Positions 1 through 8,596 of a stretch of 64,000 nt of DNA are shown here, in pieces. Within the stretch, counting starts at the first letter, position 1. Each line of letters opens with the position of its first letter. The notes beneath the pieces are model-generated. The model worked only from the letters and a program-made list of their open reading frames with translations. It made no database searches and had not been told where the DNA came from. The translations under genes and the position numbers were made by a program. The stretch is from contig NZ_CP016537.2 of NCBI RefSeq assembly GCF_001687585.2, positions 1,894,001 to 1,958,000 of the forward strand. The letters run 5' to 3'. Origin of the DNA: Planococcus halocryophilus. GTDB lineage: Bacteria; Bacillota; Bacilli; Bacillales_A; Planococcaceae.

Positions 1-189
1 ACCGTCTTTATATTCAACGGTGTAATTTGAATTTGCCTCTATGTACTCCCCTAAAATATAAGGCAAAATATATTGCTCAGTCCAAGGCTTACCACCAATC
101 ACCAGCGGTTCAGTTGCTTCATCCCCAGAACTACATCCATATAAAGCTGCTGACGCAATCAAAGTCATTCCCACTATTTTTTTATTCAT
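1..189 (-). CDS. Osmoprotectant ABC transporter substrate-binding lipoprotein (5' part only)
   Basis: Only the first 63 residues lie in the window; the gene runs off the left edge. A lipoprotein signal peptide ends in a lipobox-like stretch followed by Cys-Ser-Ser-Gly at about residues 19-22, so the mature protein would be tethered outside the membrane. The mature start, with GGKPWTEQYILPYILGEY, is typical of the OpuC/OsmF (QAT) family that binds glycine betaine, choline or carnitine for an ABC importer. The ATG at 189 follows an AGGGGGG ribosome site at the usual distance. The exact substrate cannot be read from this fragment, and the remaining transporter genes should lie to the left. Confidence 0.72.
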   Translation of the reverse strand, partial: MNKKIVGMTLIASAALYGCSSGDEATEPLVIGGKPWTEQYILPYILGEYIEANSNYTVEYKDG

Positions 190-227
190 GTTTTTCCCCC
201 CTATTTTTTTGGTATTTTAATGCACCT

Positions 228-1577
228 CTATAGCATTGAGGCAATATCAGAAGCTGCAGTTGGATAAGCAAAAATCATCTGTTTTAATTCATAAGTTGTT
301 AAATTAAATTGAATCGCTAAAGCAAAATGATTAATGAGTTCATCTGCTTCTTGGCCTATTAAATGTGCGCCGAGTATTTGGTCGGAATCCTCATCAATAA
401 TTATTTTCACCATCGCATGCTTTTCATTTGTACGTTTATAGGTATACCAACTTGAAATATCTTTTTGCAGAACTTTATAGTTATAACCTCTTTCTTTCGC
501 TTGATCTTCAGACATTCCTACAGCGGCTAATTTGGGAATAGTGAAAACAACCGTTGGCATCACTTTGTAACTTGGTGTTTTTTGATTGCCTTTTAATAAA
601 TTCGATGCGACTACATGAGACTCCATTGAAGCAATAGGCGTTAACGGCAGTCCTTCTGTTGCTGCCGCATCTCCTGCAGCATAAACACGCGAGTTACTTA
701 CACTTTGAAGGTATTCGTTCACAGTTATGCCTCCAGATTCGCGTTCTACATTAGCTTTTTCCAATTGCATATCATCAATATTTGGAACTCTTCCTGCCCC
801 GTGTAGAACAAGGTCGCAATCTAGTTCAAGTGATTCAGTTCCATTTTCACCAGTAACCTTGAAAGACGAGCCTATTTTCTCGATAGATTTCACTTCCGTA
901 CCAAGATGAATATGAATGCCAACTTCTTTTGATCTTTCTAATAACACGTCCACCAAATCCGACTCAAAATTCTCAAGTGGTCGCTTTCCTCTATGAATGA
1001 TGTGTACTTCAGCACCTGCACGCGCGGCTATATGAGCAAATTCGAATGAAATGTACCCTCCACCCACAAAAACTAATCTCGCTGGTAACTTATCGAGTTC
1101 TAAAAATTCATCGCTCATTGTAAGATGTTCTGCACCGTTAATGGGTAAAGATACTGGCTTTGCGCCATTCGCGATTAGTATCTTTTCACTAGACAATTCA
1201 TCTTCTCCAACTTGAATTTTGTCTTCACCGATAAAAAAAGCTTCTCCGTGAAACGTGACAATTCCAGCTTTTTGAAAACCTTTCAACCGATTTTCAGGTA
1301 CAGGCTCTGTGAAAGTTCGCTTGAATTCCATTAATTCGCCCCAGTCTATTTTAGGTGCCCCTGTAATTCCCTTTCCTTTCATGCGGTCGGCCCCGTCAAT
1401 TATACTTGCAGCTCCAACCAATATTTTTTTTGGATCACATCCCCTTAAAGCGCAAGTACCCCCAAATGGTCTTGAATCAATTATCGCGACTTCCCACCCA
1501 GCTTTTTTGCACTTCATGGCTGCTGCCATACCAGCTGATCCTGTTCCAATTACGATTAAATCAAAATTCTTTTGCAT
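228..1577 (-). CDS. Class I pyridine nucleotide-disulfide oxidoreductase (glutathione/mercuric reductase-like)
   Basis: A 449-residue flavoprotein. The N-terminal FAD-binding GxGxxG motif (IGTGSAGMAA) comes first. The redox-active CxxxxC pair in GGTCALRGCDPKK follows at about residue 40. A second Rossmann motif (VFVGGGYISFE) binds NAD(P)H, and a GDAA motif near residue 300 contacts FAD. The C-terminal dimerisation domain is complete, although the usual HPT catalytic motif reads AYPTAAS, so the conserved His is replaced by Tyr. Homologues are loosely annotated as glutathione or dihydrolipoamide reductases; the true substrate is unknown. The longer reading frame to 1607 is rejected because AAGGAG sits correctly for the ATG at 1577. 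Confidence 0.87.
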   Translation of the reverse strand: MQKNFDLIVIGTGSAGMAAAMKCKKAGWEVAIIDSRPFGGTCALRGCDPKKILVGAASIIDGADRMKGKGITGAPKIDWGELMEFKRTFTEPVPENRLKGFQKAGIVTFHGEAFFIGEDKIQVGEDELSSEKILIANGAKPVSLPINGAEHLTMSDEFLELDKLPARLVFVGGGYISFEFAHIAARAGAEVHIIHRGKRPLENFESDLVDVLLERSKEVGIHIHLGTEVKSIEKIGSSFKVTGENGTESLELDCDLVLHGAGRVPNIDDMQLEKANVERESGGITVNEYLQSVSNSRVYAAGDAAATEGLPLTPIASMESHVVASNLLKGNQKTPSYKVMPTVVFTIPKLAAVGMSEDQAKERGYNYKVLQKDISSWYTYKRTNEKHAMVKIIIDEDSDQILGAHLIGQEADELINHFALAIQFNLTTYELKQMIFAYPTAASDIASML

Positions 1578-1711
1578 CAATGGCATCTCCTTTTTGTATT
1601 TAAACATCCGAATTTTTACAGCTAGCTTTGGCGATATACTTTTATACCCTTTCCCATAATTTTCACTCTTATTTTTCTCGCATGGTAAACTGTAAGTAAA
1701 TGAAAATACTT

Positions 1712-2050
1712 TTAATTGTTATTCTTTTTAGAATATTCGATATTTATCGAACATATTCCTGCTGAGTACGTAAATCTGTTTAATGTTGAAAATGATTCGT
1801 CCTTATACGCTGCTTTAACGGCCAACTTTTGTACATACGCTAACTTCTTGTTTTTCAAATCCAATATTTCAGTTAACGAATAATAATTTTCTTGAATCTT
1901 CATTAGTGGCAATCCTTGGATCTTTTTCTCAATAGGCATGCTTTTACATAATGCACGATGTTCGAAAATGTTATAAGCTTGATAAGGAATCTTCAGCTCA
2001 TGTAATTTACTTTCTGCTTTTCTACACTTTAAAATCATTACCATTTCCAT
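1712..2050 (-). CDS. Hypothetical protein with a glutaredoxin-like N-terminus
   Basis: A 112-residue protein I do not recognise firmly. Residues about 5-65 (ILKCRKAESKLHELKIPYQ, later GLPLM and LTEIL) resemble a glutaredoxin/NrdH fold: a CxxC-type start, a helix, a strand and a cis-Pro-like loop. Only the second cysteine of the usual CxxC is present, so classical disulfide chemistry would not work. The C-terminal 45 residues match nothing I know. No strong ribosome site precedes the ATG at 2050, and an in-frame TAA lies just upstream. It may be a decaying or divergent thioredoxin-fold gene. Confidence 0.4.
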   Translation of the reverse strand: MEMVMILKCRKAESKLHELKIPYQAYNIFEHRALCKSMPIEKKIQGLPLMKIQENYYSLTEILDLKNKKLAYVQKLAVKAAYKDESFSTLNRFTYSAGICSINIEYSKKNNN

Positions 2051-2108
2051 TTACCATATAATCCCCATTTTTCCCAGTGTATAATTTTCTTTTAAGGAGA
2101 TGATTATA

Positions 2109-2384
2109 GTGAAAAAAATAGCCTTATCACTTATTGCTGGTATTTTATTAGGAACTATCACGACTATTTTATTTTTTGATTATGAAACACCTTGGACAAC
2201 ATATACATACTCAGGAACTGATTCGCATAGCGAGCCGACCATTACTAAAGCTATTGATATCGATTATTTATTTTATATGACAATTTTTTCTATAGTCAGT
2301 GCAATTGTTGTTTACTTAATTTGGATTTATGTGGAAAATAAGCGACATGAGAAATTTCTACATGAATTCCATAAAAATAAATAA
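2109..2384 (+). CDS. Small two-helix membrane protein
   Basis: About 91 residues. A first transmembrane helix (residues about 5-25) is followed by a roughly 35-residue polar segment containing the only Asp/Glu-rich stretch. A second helix (about residues 54-74) leads into a basic, His- and Lys-rich cytoplasmic tail. The GTG at 2109 is preferred to the ATG at 2100 because AAGGAG lies nine bases before it. The gene stands alone and ends at a strong terminator. I cannot assign a function. Confidence 0.62.
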   Translation: MKKIALSLIAGILLGTITTILFFDYETPWTTYTYSGTDSHSEPTITKAIDIDYLFYMTIFSIVSAIVVYLIWIYVENKRHEKFLHEFHKNK

Positions 2385-2391
2385 AACAATA

Positions 2392-2429
2392 AAAACCTTC
2401 TGAGCTAGTTGTTCTCAGAAGGTTTTTTT
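2392..2429 (+). terminator. Rho-independent terminator
   Basis: Perfect stem AAAACCTTCTGAG / CTCAGAAGGTTTT with a short loop and a run of seven T, eight bases after the stop of the small membrane protein. The A-rich left flank means it could also act on minus-strand transcripts. Confidence 0.85.
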
Positions 2430-2509
2430 GGATGAAAAGCTGGTTTTTAAATGACGCTATTCTGTTTCTCTTTTGAACTTTAAATAGTCTCTCCTAGTTT
2501 GATAAATTC

Positions 2510-2665
2510 CTACAAAATAAGTATGACAGATAAAAGTATTTTTACTTCTAGTGATAGTTGTGGCGTAAAAAATAGCATTATTATTACACTGACTGCAAAA
2601 AAGCTTAAGATCACAGTTCTTTTAAACTTCCCTTTCACGTCTAACTTGTTATAAGAAAAAGGCAT
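2510..2665 (-). CDS. Small hydrophobic membrane protein
   Basis: A 51-residue protein with a basic N-terminus (SYNKLDVKGKFKR) and two closely spaced hydrophobic segments (residues about 15-30 and 38-51) ending right at the C-terminus. The start at 2665 is set by a GGGGGAAGG ribosome site; the longer frame would run into the amine oxidase gene upstream. The 37-bp gap to that gene suggests one transcript. Function unknown. Confidence 0.5.
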   Translation of the reverse strand: MPFSYNKLDVKGKFKRTVILSFFAVSVIIMLFFTPQLSLEVKILLSVILIL

Positions 2666-2702
2666 TTTCCTTCCCCCTCTATACGATGAGAAAATCAATA
2701 GA

Positions 2703-3803
2703 CTACTTTCGTAAAGCAATTATCCGGGCTACAGCAGTTTCAGCAGAATGCAGTGCGCCTTCGAGATGGCCACTAAATTGAGCATTGGTTTCTGTTCCAG
2801 AAAAAATCAACTTTTCTTCCCATAAGCCCGAAATCGGTGGTTGACCATAGCTTGCGTAATTTTTAAATGGGCTCGAGTCTTCTAAAACTGCAGTTTCAGC
2901 ATCATTGGACCAATCTTTATACAAAATGGCTAGTGGATTTTCAGCATCCCTTCCAAAAAGCTTGACCAATTGATTCGTTACCAATTCCGCGATTTTTTCT
3001 TGTCCCATCTCTTGGCGTACTTCTGAAGTTATTCCGAAAAAGCCAAATAACGCTCCTGCTCCATCAATAGGTGAAGCATCATAAATTTCTTGCAGTGGAC
3101 CTGCTGAACTTAACACAAGACCGGACAATCCAGAATCTCTCCAAAATGGTCGTTCATACACAGCTACTGCTTTAGCTTGAGAACCCATCCATGTCGGTTT
3201 TCCCGTAATATCCGCCATAAGTTCTGCAGGTAAAGCCGGTGAAAATTCAATATGACTTGCAACAAGACGAGGCGGCAATGCCATAATGACATGAGCAGCT
3301 GTAACTTGTTTTCTCTCCCCCTCAGCTTTTTCTACTTCAACTGTAATTTCCCCTGCTTGATCTAAAAAAATTTTACTGACTCGCGTTTCAAGCTCAATAA
3401 TAGAAGAAGGAATGGTCTTTGCTAATGCATCTATTAACGACTTCATTCCCCCGGTAATCCGAACTCCTCTTTCATGAACGTTTTCTTGCATTAAACAGCG
3501 TTCAGGTGGCTTTCTTTGAAATCGTTCAACTAGTAAGTCTCCGTCATTTTGTTGAACAAAAGTTTCTAGACCGAGTTTACTCACAAATCCTGCAATCTTC
3601 GGCTCATATTGAGGCCAAAACCATGTTGGTCCAAGATCAAATCTACCTAAATTTTCTTGGTTTGGTACAGATGCACTTAAAATTCTGCCCCCTAATCTAT
3701 CTCTTGCTTCGATAACTTTACAGGCTATTCCTTGCTCAGTTAGCAATGATGCAGCGTGTAAGCCACTTAAACCTGCCCCTATAATAATAACTGGTTTTTG
3801 CAT
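2703..3803 (-). CDS. FAD-dependent flavin monoamine oxidase family protein
   Basis: A 366-residue amine oxidase-fold protein. The N-terminal dinucleotide motif IIIGAGLSGLHAA leads into the family signature EARDRLGGRI at about residue 36. The C-terminal FAD motif (LIFSGTETN, then GHLEGALHSAE) is intact. This superfamily oxidises primary or polyamines, or amino acids, to imines with release of hydrogen peroxide. At 366 residues it belongs to the short bacterial group, and its substrate cannot be predicted. A ribosome site (AGGAGG-like) precedes the ATG. It is the first gene of a likely two-gene unit with the small membrane protein. Confidence 0.88.
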   Translation of the reverse strand: MQKPVIIIGAGLSGLHAASLLTEQGIACKVIEARDRLGGRILSASVPNQENLGRFDLGPTWFWPQYEPKIAGFVSKLGLETFVQQNDGDLLVERFQRKPPERCLMQENVHERGVRITGGMKSLIDALAKTIPSSIIELETRVSKIFLDQAGEITVEVEKAEGERKQVTAAHVIMALPPRLVASHIEFSPALPAELMADITGKPTWMGSQAKAVAVYERPFWRDSGLSGLVLSSAGPLQEIYDASPIDGAGALFGFFGITSEVRQEMGQEKIAELVTNQLVKLFGRDAENPLAILYKDWSNDAETAVLEDSSPFKNYASYGQPPISGLWEEKLIFSGTETNAQFSGHLEGALHSAETAVARIIALRK

Positions 3804-4111
3804 ACACTTTCCTCCTATTACCTATTTTAAAATTATATTTTCTAACTTTAGTTTTTTCATCATTAATGTACAGCCATTCTAATACATTACCTTTTTTTTG
3901 ATAAAGTTCCTACTTATTTCTCTCTGAATAATTGCTTTTCAGGTCCGTTACTAGCCTTCTGCTTAAATATTATACAGCTTCATTTAGTTGACAAGAGCTA
4001 TGTGCTTTGTTCACACTTAACTTTTCATATTGTAGTTATCAAGAAACGCATAATAGGAATTTATATAGTATAATGGAAGTATATTGATATTTTTTTAAGA
4101 AGGTGAAGAAC
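3804..4111. other. Divergent intergenic region, promoter for the signalling operon
   Basis: AT-rich 300-bp gap between divergent genes. A TATAAT at 4069-4074 lies just before the response-regulator operon and is a candidate -10 box; no convincing -35 hexamer stands 17 bases upstream. No other feature seen. Confidence 0.35.
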
Positions 4112-5722
4112 TTGTCTCGTATAAATTATAAATTAATGCTCTCTGAACGAATGGAAAAAGACTTTTCAAAATGGGTTAAACAGCAAGAGGTTCCAGAACG
4201 AGATATGCATCGTTTTTTACATACGATGAAAGGTACAGCTGGTACGATTGGGCTGATGGATCTGTCTGTATTTTGTGGCACACAATTAGAAGCTTTTGCT
4301 GAGGACAGCGACACTTTATTACCAGTTGACTCCTTACAAGATTTGATGGCTGTATTAAGAAGCTATTTCCTCGAAGAAGACGCTCCTGCTAATGATGAAA
4401 TAGCAGTAAATCTCAGAAAAGACATATCTACAAACGATTTGTTTGTTCTAGTTATTGATTCTGATGCGGAGTTAGCTTCTTATATTAAAGAATCTTTAGA
4501 AGAACACGGCATTCAAGTAATTATTGCGCTTGACGGAAAAAAAGGAATTGAATTATTTTACACTCTTAAGCCTCAGATGGTTATTGTAGACTTACAACTG
4601 CCAGATGTAGATGGATTTGAGTTGGTTTCTAGAATTTATGAACCTGCTAAAAATCAATATGTTCCTCTTGCAATTGTAAGCACGGATGATCAAATTGAAA
4701 ATCACATTAAAGCGATGGAGATAGGGGCAACGGACTTTCTTTCCAAGCCTTTGAATATGTCACTTTTCGTCCCCTATGTGTTAAATCGTCTACGTCTTCA
4801 AAAAATGATTTTGCAAGAAACACTTTACGACGAATTAACGGGTGCAGGAAACAGAAAATACTTTAATGATGTATTGTTACAAATGACTACTTTGTCTGAG
4901 AAAACCAAGAAAACTTTTACACTTGTCTTATTCGATTTAGATCATTTTAAAAAAGTAAATGATAGTTATGGACATCCTATAGGAGATGAAGTTTTACAGG
5001 CTTTTAGCCAACTACTATTGAAGATGAAACGAGAATCGGATTACTTTTTCAGATATGGCGGCGAAGAGTTTGCTTTAATTCTTCCAGATACTTCAGCACA
5101 AACTGCTGTAGCTTTAGTAGAACAAATTCGGGTAGACTTTGCCGAAATTGCCTTTACCGATCAATCGAATAATCTGTTTCACGTTACATTTTCAGCTGGT
5201 ATAAGTGAGTATCTTCAAAAACAAAGTACGTTAATCGATAAAGCAGATCAGGCTCTGTATCAAGCGAAAAAGAATGGTCGCAATCAGACAATGATGTATG
5301 AAATCGCTACGCATGACTTAAGACGCCAGCTTAACATCATTATTGTTGATGATGATTCACTAGTACGGAAGTTGTTAATAAAACAATTTGCAGGTTGGAA
5401 GCCTGCTGAATTTGATATCAACATAAAAGAACACGCAGATGGTGTCAGCTTTATCGAGTCGGACTGGTACAAGTCAGAGGAAAATTACATGATTTTACTT
5501 GATGGGGTGATGCCGAAAATGGATGGTTTAGAAGTTTTAAGTCATGTGCGGAGCCAATATCCAAATGAAAATATTGTTATTTCGATGCTTACATCACGTT
5601 CAAATGAATCAGATATCGTACTTGCTTTACGAAGTGGAGCAGATGATTATATACTGAAGCCATTTTATGCACAAGAAGTTGTGGCGCGTGTCCAACGACT
5701 TACAATGAGGCTGTTTAAATGA
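4112..5722 (+). CDS. Hpt-REC-GGDEF-REC hybrid diguanylate cyclase
   Basis: About 536 residues in four modules. (1) A Hpt-like helical domain holds the phospho-accepting His in LHTMKGTAGTIG near residue 37. (2) A receiver domain spans about 112-225, with the phospho-Asp in VDLQLPDVDG near 160. (3) A GGDEF domain spans about 235-400 with an intact active-site GGEEF near 318 and an RESD allosteric I-site five residues before it. (4) A second receiver spans about 415-535 with VDDDS and the Asp in LLDGVMPKMDG. It should make c-di-GMP under phosphorelay control. The TTG at 4112 is preferred over the GTG at 4103 because AAGGTGA is correctly spaced for it. The stop overlaps the next start by four bases. 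Confidence 0.92.
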   Translation: MSRINYKLMLSERMEKDFSKWVKQQEVPERDMHRFLHTMKGTAGTIGLMDLSVFCGTQLEAFAEDSDTLLPVDSLQDLMAVLRSYFLEEDAPANDEIAVNLRKDISTNDLFVLVIDSDAELASYIKESLEEHGIQVIIALDGKKGIELFYTLKPQMVIVDLQLPDVDGFELVSRIYEPAKNQYVPLAIVSTDDQIENHIKAMEIGATDFLSKPLNMSLFVPYVLNRLRLQKMILQETLYDELTGAGNRKYFNDVLLQMTTLSEKTKKTFTLVLFDLDHFKKVNDSYGHPIGDEVLQAFSQLLLKMKRESDYFFRYGGEEFALILPDTSAQTAVALVEQIRVDFAEIAFTDQSNNLFHVTFSAGISEYLQKQSTLIDKADQALYQAKKNGRNQTMMYEIATHDLRRQLNIIIVDDDSLVRKLLIKQFAGWKPAEFDINIKEHADGVSFIESDWYKSEENYMILLDGVMPKMDGLEVLSHVRSQYPNENIVISMLTSRSNESDIVLALRSGADDYILKPFYAQEVVARVQRLTMRLFK

Positions 5723-6771
5723 ACATTTATTTCTTCTGGGTTCTTATAGCTTTCTTATTTCTGGGCCAACTTATTTTATTGCTAGCTTTATCTTTGCGAA
5801 AACTACTAATTAATAAGAAAGAACAGACGATTAGTCAACAATATGACATGTTAAGTGAATCATTCAGCTCGTATATGATGGACCCTACTGATAACGGATT
5901 TATTGAAGAAATTAGCCTTGCTTCTGACCAAACCATCGTTTTGGAACGTTTATTAAATCACTATGTAGCTGTCTCTAAAGGAAGTGTGAATTCTCCACAA
6001 GTCGCACAATTAACCGAGAAATATTTAACAGAGCGCTATAAAAAACAACTCCAGCGTAATAATTGGGCAATTCGAATGAATACATTGTATTTTATTGAAG
6101 ATTTCCATATGAAGTCACTCACTCCTTTACTTAAAGAAAAACTACACAAGTCACTTCGGTTAGATCGAGAAACGCAACAACTTATTCGAACCTTAACTTC
6201 ATTAAACGAACCGATGACTCTTTCTGTATTAGCTCGCTACGTCGATGCACCTTTTCGTTTGTACATCGATGTGCTTAAAAGGCTTGAATTGAACATCCAA
6301 TTAGAGGAATTAGATGCTGCTTTAAAAAATGAACAAAATAATAAAGTTCTTAAGTATGCCGCTGTTTCTTATATTGGAATGACAGGATTATTGGAATTTC
6401 TCCCTCGCATTGAAGAAGAATTATTAAGTGATGATGAAGAATTAAGAATTCAAGCATTAAAATGCATTCAACATTTGCAATATATATCCTCACCTAGCTT
6501 GTTAACACCTTTCTTCCACTCTACTTCTTGGCAAGAACGGATGTTTGCCACGCGTATTGTTGGAAAACTTCAGTTATCTAGATACCAAGAAGTGTTGAGT
6601 GAACTACTTGGTGATTCTGTTTGGTGGGTTCGTTATTCATCTGCCGAAGCGTTGACACAATTTGCAGATGGTGACATTTTACTGAGCCACTTATCAGAAA
6701 ATCATCCAGATCGATTTGCGCGAGACATGGCCACACAATGGGAAGCGTCCCTTTTAGGAAGTGAAGAATGA
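5719..6771 (+). CDS. Membrane-anchored HEAT-repeat protein
   Basis: A 350-residue protein. One N-terminal transmembrane helix (residues about 5-26) is followed by a soluble alpha-helical solenoid. Repeats are clearest at about 215-330 (LLEFLPRIEEELLSDDEE..LRIQALKCIQHL and VRYSSAEALTQFADGD), typical HEAT/PBS-like units. Such scaffolds mediate protein-protein contacts. Its start overlaps the cyclase stop (ATGA) and its stop overlaps the glycosyltransferase start, so all three genes are translationally coupled. It is a likely assembly or regulatory partner of the polysaccharide synthase. Confidence 0.85.
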   Translation: MNIYFFWVLIAFLFLGQLILLLALSLRKLLINKKEQTISQQYDMLSESFSSYMMDPTDNGFIEEISLASDQTIVLERLLNHYVAVSKGSVNSPQVAQLTEKYLTERYKKQLQRNNWAIRMNTLYFIEDFHMKSLTPLLKEKLHKSLRLDRETQQLIRTLTSLNEPMTLSVLARYVDAPFRLYIDVLKRLELNIQLEELDAALKNEQNNKVLKYAAVSYIGMTGLLEFLPRIEEELLSDDEELRIQALKCIQHLQYISSPSLLTPFFHSTSWQERMFATRIVGKLQLSRYQEVLSELLGDSVWWVRYSSAEALTQFADGDILLSHLSENHPDRFARDMATQWEASLLGSEE

Positions 6772-8168
6772 TGCATAGCTTTTTCTTACTATTATCCACT
6801 TTTATCATTGCTTATCTACTTTTTTCAAGTTTAAGTTATTTAGGTCTCTTTGCTATTGCCTTCCGTAAGGTGAAAAACGAAAACAACCTTGTTCACCGCG
6901 AATCTACAGAAGTACTTTTAAAAAACCAAAATACGTATCCTGTCTCAATTCTTGTTCCTGCTTATAACGAAGAAGTAGGTGTTGTTAGCACGGTGCGCTC
7001 TTTATTGGCTTTAGACTATCCTCAAAAAGAAATAATTGTTATAGATGATGGTTCAAAAGATATGACATCTGAACAAATGATAAAAGAGTTCAAAATGGCT
7101 CATATTCCATTCGCATTTCGGACGCACATCCCTACTGCCGAGATTATTGCTATCTATCAATCATCTATATTTCCATATGTCCGCCTTATTAAAAAGGCTA
7201 ATGGTGGCAAAGCAGATGCGCTGAATGCAGGTATTAATTTGTCTTCGTTTCCGTATTTTTGTGCAATTGATGGCGACTCTATTTTAGAAAATGACGGACT
7301 TATTAAAACGATGAAACCAATAATTGAGTCTGACGGACAAGTTATTGTAACTGGAGGATCTGTTCGAATTGCCAATGGTTCTACCATCTCGAGAAGTAAA
7401 GTAGAAGTTATAGATCTACCAAGACACCCGGTTGTTATTATGCAAATCGTAGAATATTTCCGTGCGTTTTTGATTGGTCGTTTAGCCTTAAGTCGACTAA
7501 ATATTTTACTTATTGTTTCTGGTGCATTTGGCGTTTTTAACAAAGAACGTGTAATCCAAGCTGGTGGTTATAATAAAAATACAGTTGGCGAAGATATGGA
7601 GTTGGTGGTAAGGCTGCATCGGTTACTCAGAGAAGAAAAATCTAAACAACGGATTGAGTACGTCCCTGATCCCGTATGCTGGACTGAAGCACCTGAATCA
7701 TTAGATGTGCTTAAATCGCAGCGCATACGTTGGCAGCGCGGATTATTTGAAACTTTATGGACTCATCGAAAAATGATGTTCAACCCAAAATACGGTGCTG
7801 TTGGTATGTTTTCTATGCCCTATTTCCTTTTTATTGAGCTTCTTGGTGCAGTATTTGAGTTTTTAGGTTACTTTATTATTTTTGGTGGTTTTTTCTTCTC
7901 ATTGGTTGACCCAAATATTGCCTTAGTTATGTTTATAGTAACTATCTTATATGGCTCTTTCATTTCAGCATTAGCTGTTTTATTAGAAGAATTAACACTT
8001 CATAAATATCCAAAAGTGTCCCATTTAATGCGTCTCTATTTTTGGGCTTTAACAGAAGCCTTTTGGTACCGTCCTCTTATGGTAATATGGAGAATTCAAG
8101 GAATTTTCGCGGCTTTCCGTAAAAAAGCTCATTGGGGCGATATGAAACGTAAAGGCATTTCAACTTAA
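6768..8168 (+). CDS. Processive family 2 glycosyltransferase (BcsA/IcaA-like)
   Basis: A 466-residue membrane synthase. An N-terminal transmembrane helix is followed by a GT-A domain with the standard acidic motifs: IDDGS near residue 85, DGDS near 168, GED near 272 and the processivity motif QRIRW near 318. Three or four membrane helices follow at about residues 340-430. This layout is that of enzymes that polymerise and extrude beta-linked polysaccharide (cellulose, PNAG, hyaluronan types). No PilZ domain is visible, so any c-di-GMP control would act through partners such as the cyclase and HEAT protein encoded just upstream. The product polymer is unknown. Confidence 0.92.
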   Translation: MMHSFFLLLSTFIIAYLLFSSLSYLGLFAIAFRKVKNENNLVHRESTEVLLKNQNTYPVSILVPAYNEEVGVVSTVRSLLALDYPQKEIIVIDDGSKDMTSEQMIKEFKMAHIPFAFRTHIPTAEIIAIYQSSIFPYVRLIKKANGGKADALNAGINLSSFPYFCAIDGDSILENDGLIKTMKPIIESDGQVIVTGGSVRIANGSTISRSKVEVIDLPRHPVVIMQIVEYFRAFLIGRLALSRLNILLIVSGAFGVFNKERVIQAGGYNKNTVGEDMELVVRLHRLLREEKSKQRIEYVPDPVCWTEAPESLDVLKSQRIRWQRGLFETLWTHRKMMFNPKYGAVGMFSMPYFLFIELLGAVFEFLGYFIIFGGFFFSLVDPNIALVMFIVTILYGSFISALAVLLEELTLHKYPKVSHLMRLYFWALTEAFWYRPLMVIWRIQGIFAAFRKKAHWGDMKRKGIST

Positions 8169-8186
8169 ATTAGGAGGCAGATTATC

Positions 8187-8543
8187 ATGAAAAAAATACT
8201 AATAGCAGATGATGAAGATATTTTACGAATCCTGATAGCTGACACTCTCGAAGACGACTTTGATATTGAAGAAGCTGAAGATGGCAAAGAAGCGCTAGAA
8301 AAAATCAGAGAAAACGATTATGACTTAATTGTTCTTGATTATATGATGCCTCATTTGACGGGTTTAGAAGTATTAGAAGAAGTAAGAAAAGATCAAAACC
8401 AGACAAAAGTGTTAATGTTAACAGCAAAAGCCCAAGATGCGGACAGAGAAAAAGCCATTTCAAAAGGTGCAGATTATTTTATGTCAAAACCATTTAGTCC
8501 CATGGAACTTTTGACACTTGTTGAAAATATATTGGCATCCTAA
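8187..8543 (+). CDS. Single-domain response regulator
   Basis: A 118-residue stand-alone receiver domain. All conserved residues are present: the acidic pair DDED at residues 8-11, the phospho-Asp in LIVLDYMMP near 52, Thr in MLTAKA near 80 and Lys in MSKPFSP near 102. There is no output domain, so it works by protein contact, like CheY or a Spo0F-type relay protein. It lies 18 bp after the glycosyltransferase with an AGGAGG site. The hybrid kinase encoded convergently next door is its most likely phosphate source, and the Hpt-containing cyclase a likely downstream partner. Confidence 0.93.
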   Translation: MKKILIADDEDILRILIADTLEDDFDIEEAEDGKEALEKIRENDYDLIVLDYMMPHLTGLEVLEEVRKDQNQTKVLMLTAKAQDADREKAISKGADYFMSKPFSPMELLTLVENILAS

Positions 8544-8582
8544 AAAAACGTACAAGCTCTTTGAGAGCTTGTACGTTTTTTT
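8542..8582. terminator. Bidirectional terminator between convergent genes
   Basis: A long perfect hairpin (AACGTACAAGCTCT / AGAGCTTGTACGTT) flanked by A-run and T-run, between the response regulator and the histidine kinase. It can stop both transcripts. Confidence 0.92.
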
Positions 8583-8596
8583 GATGAGCTTTAAAA

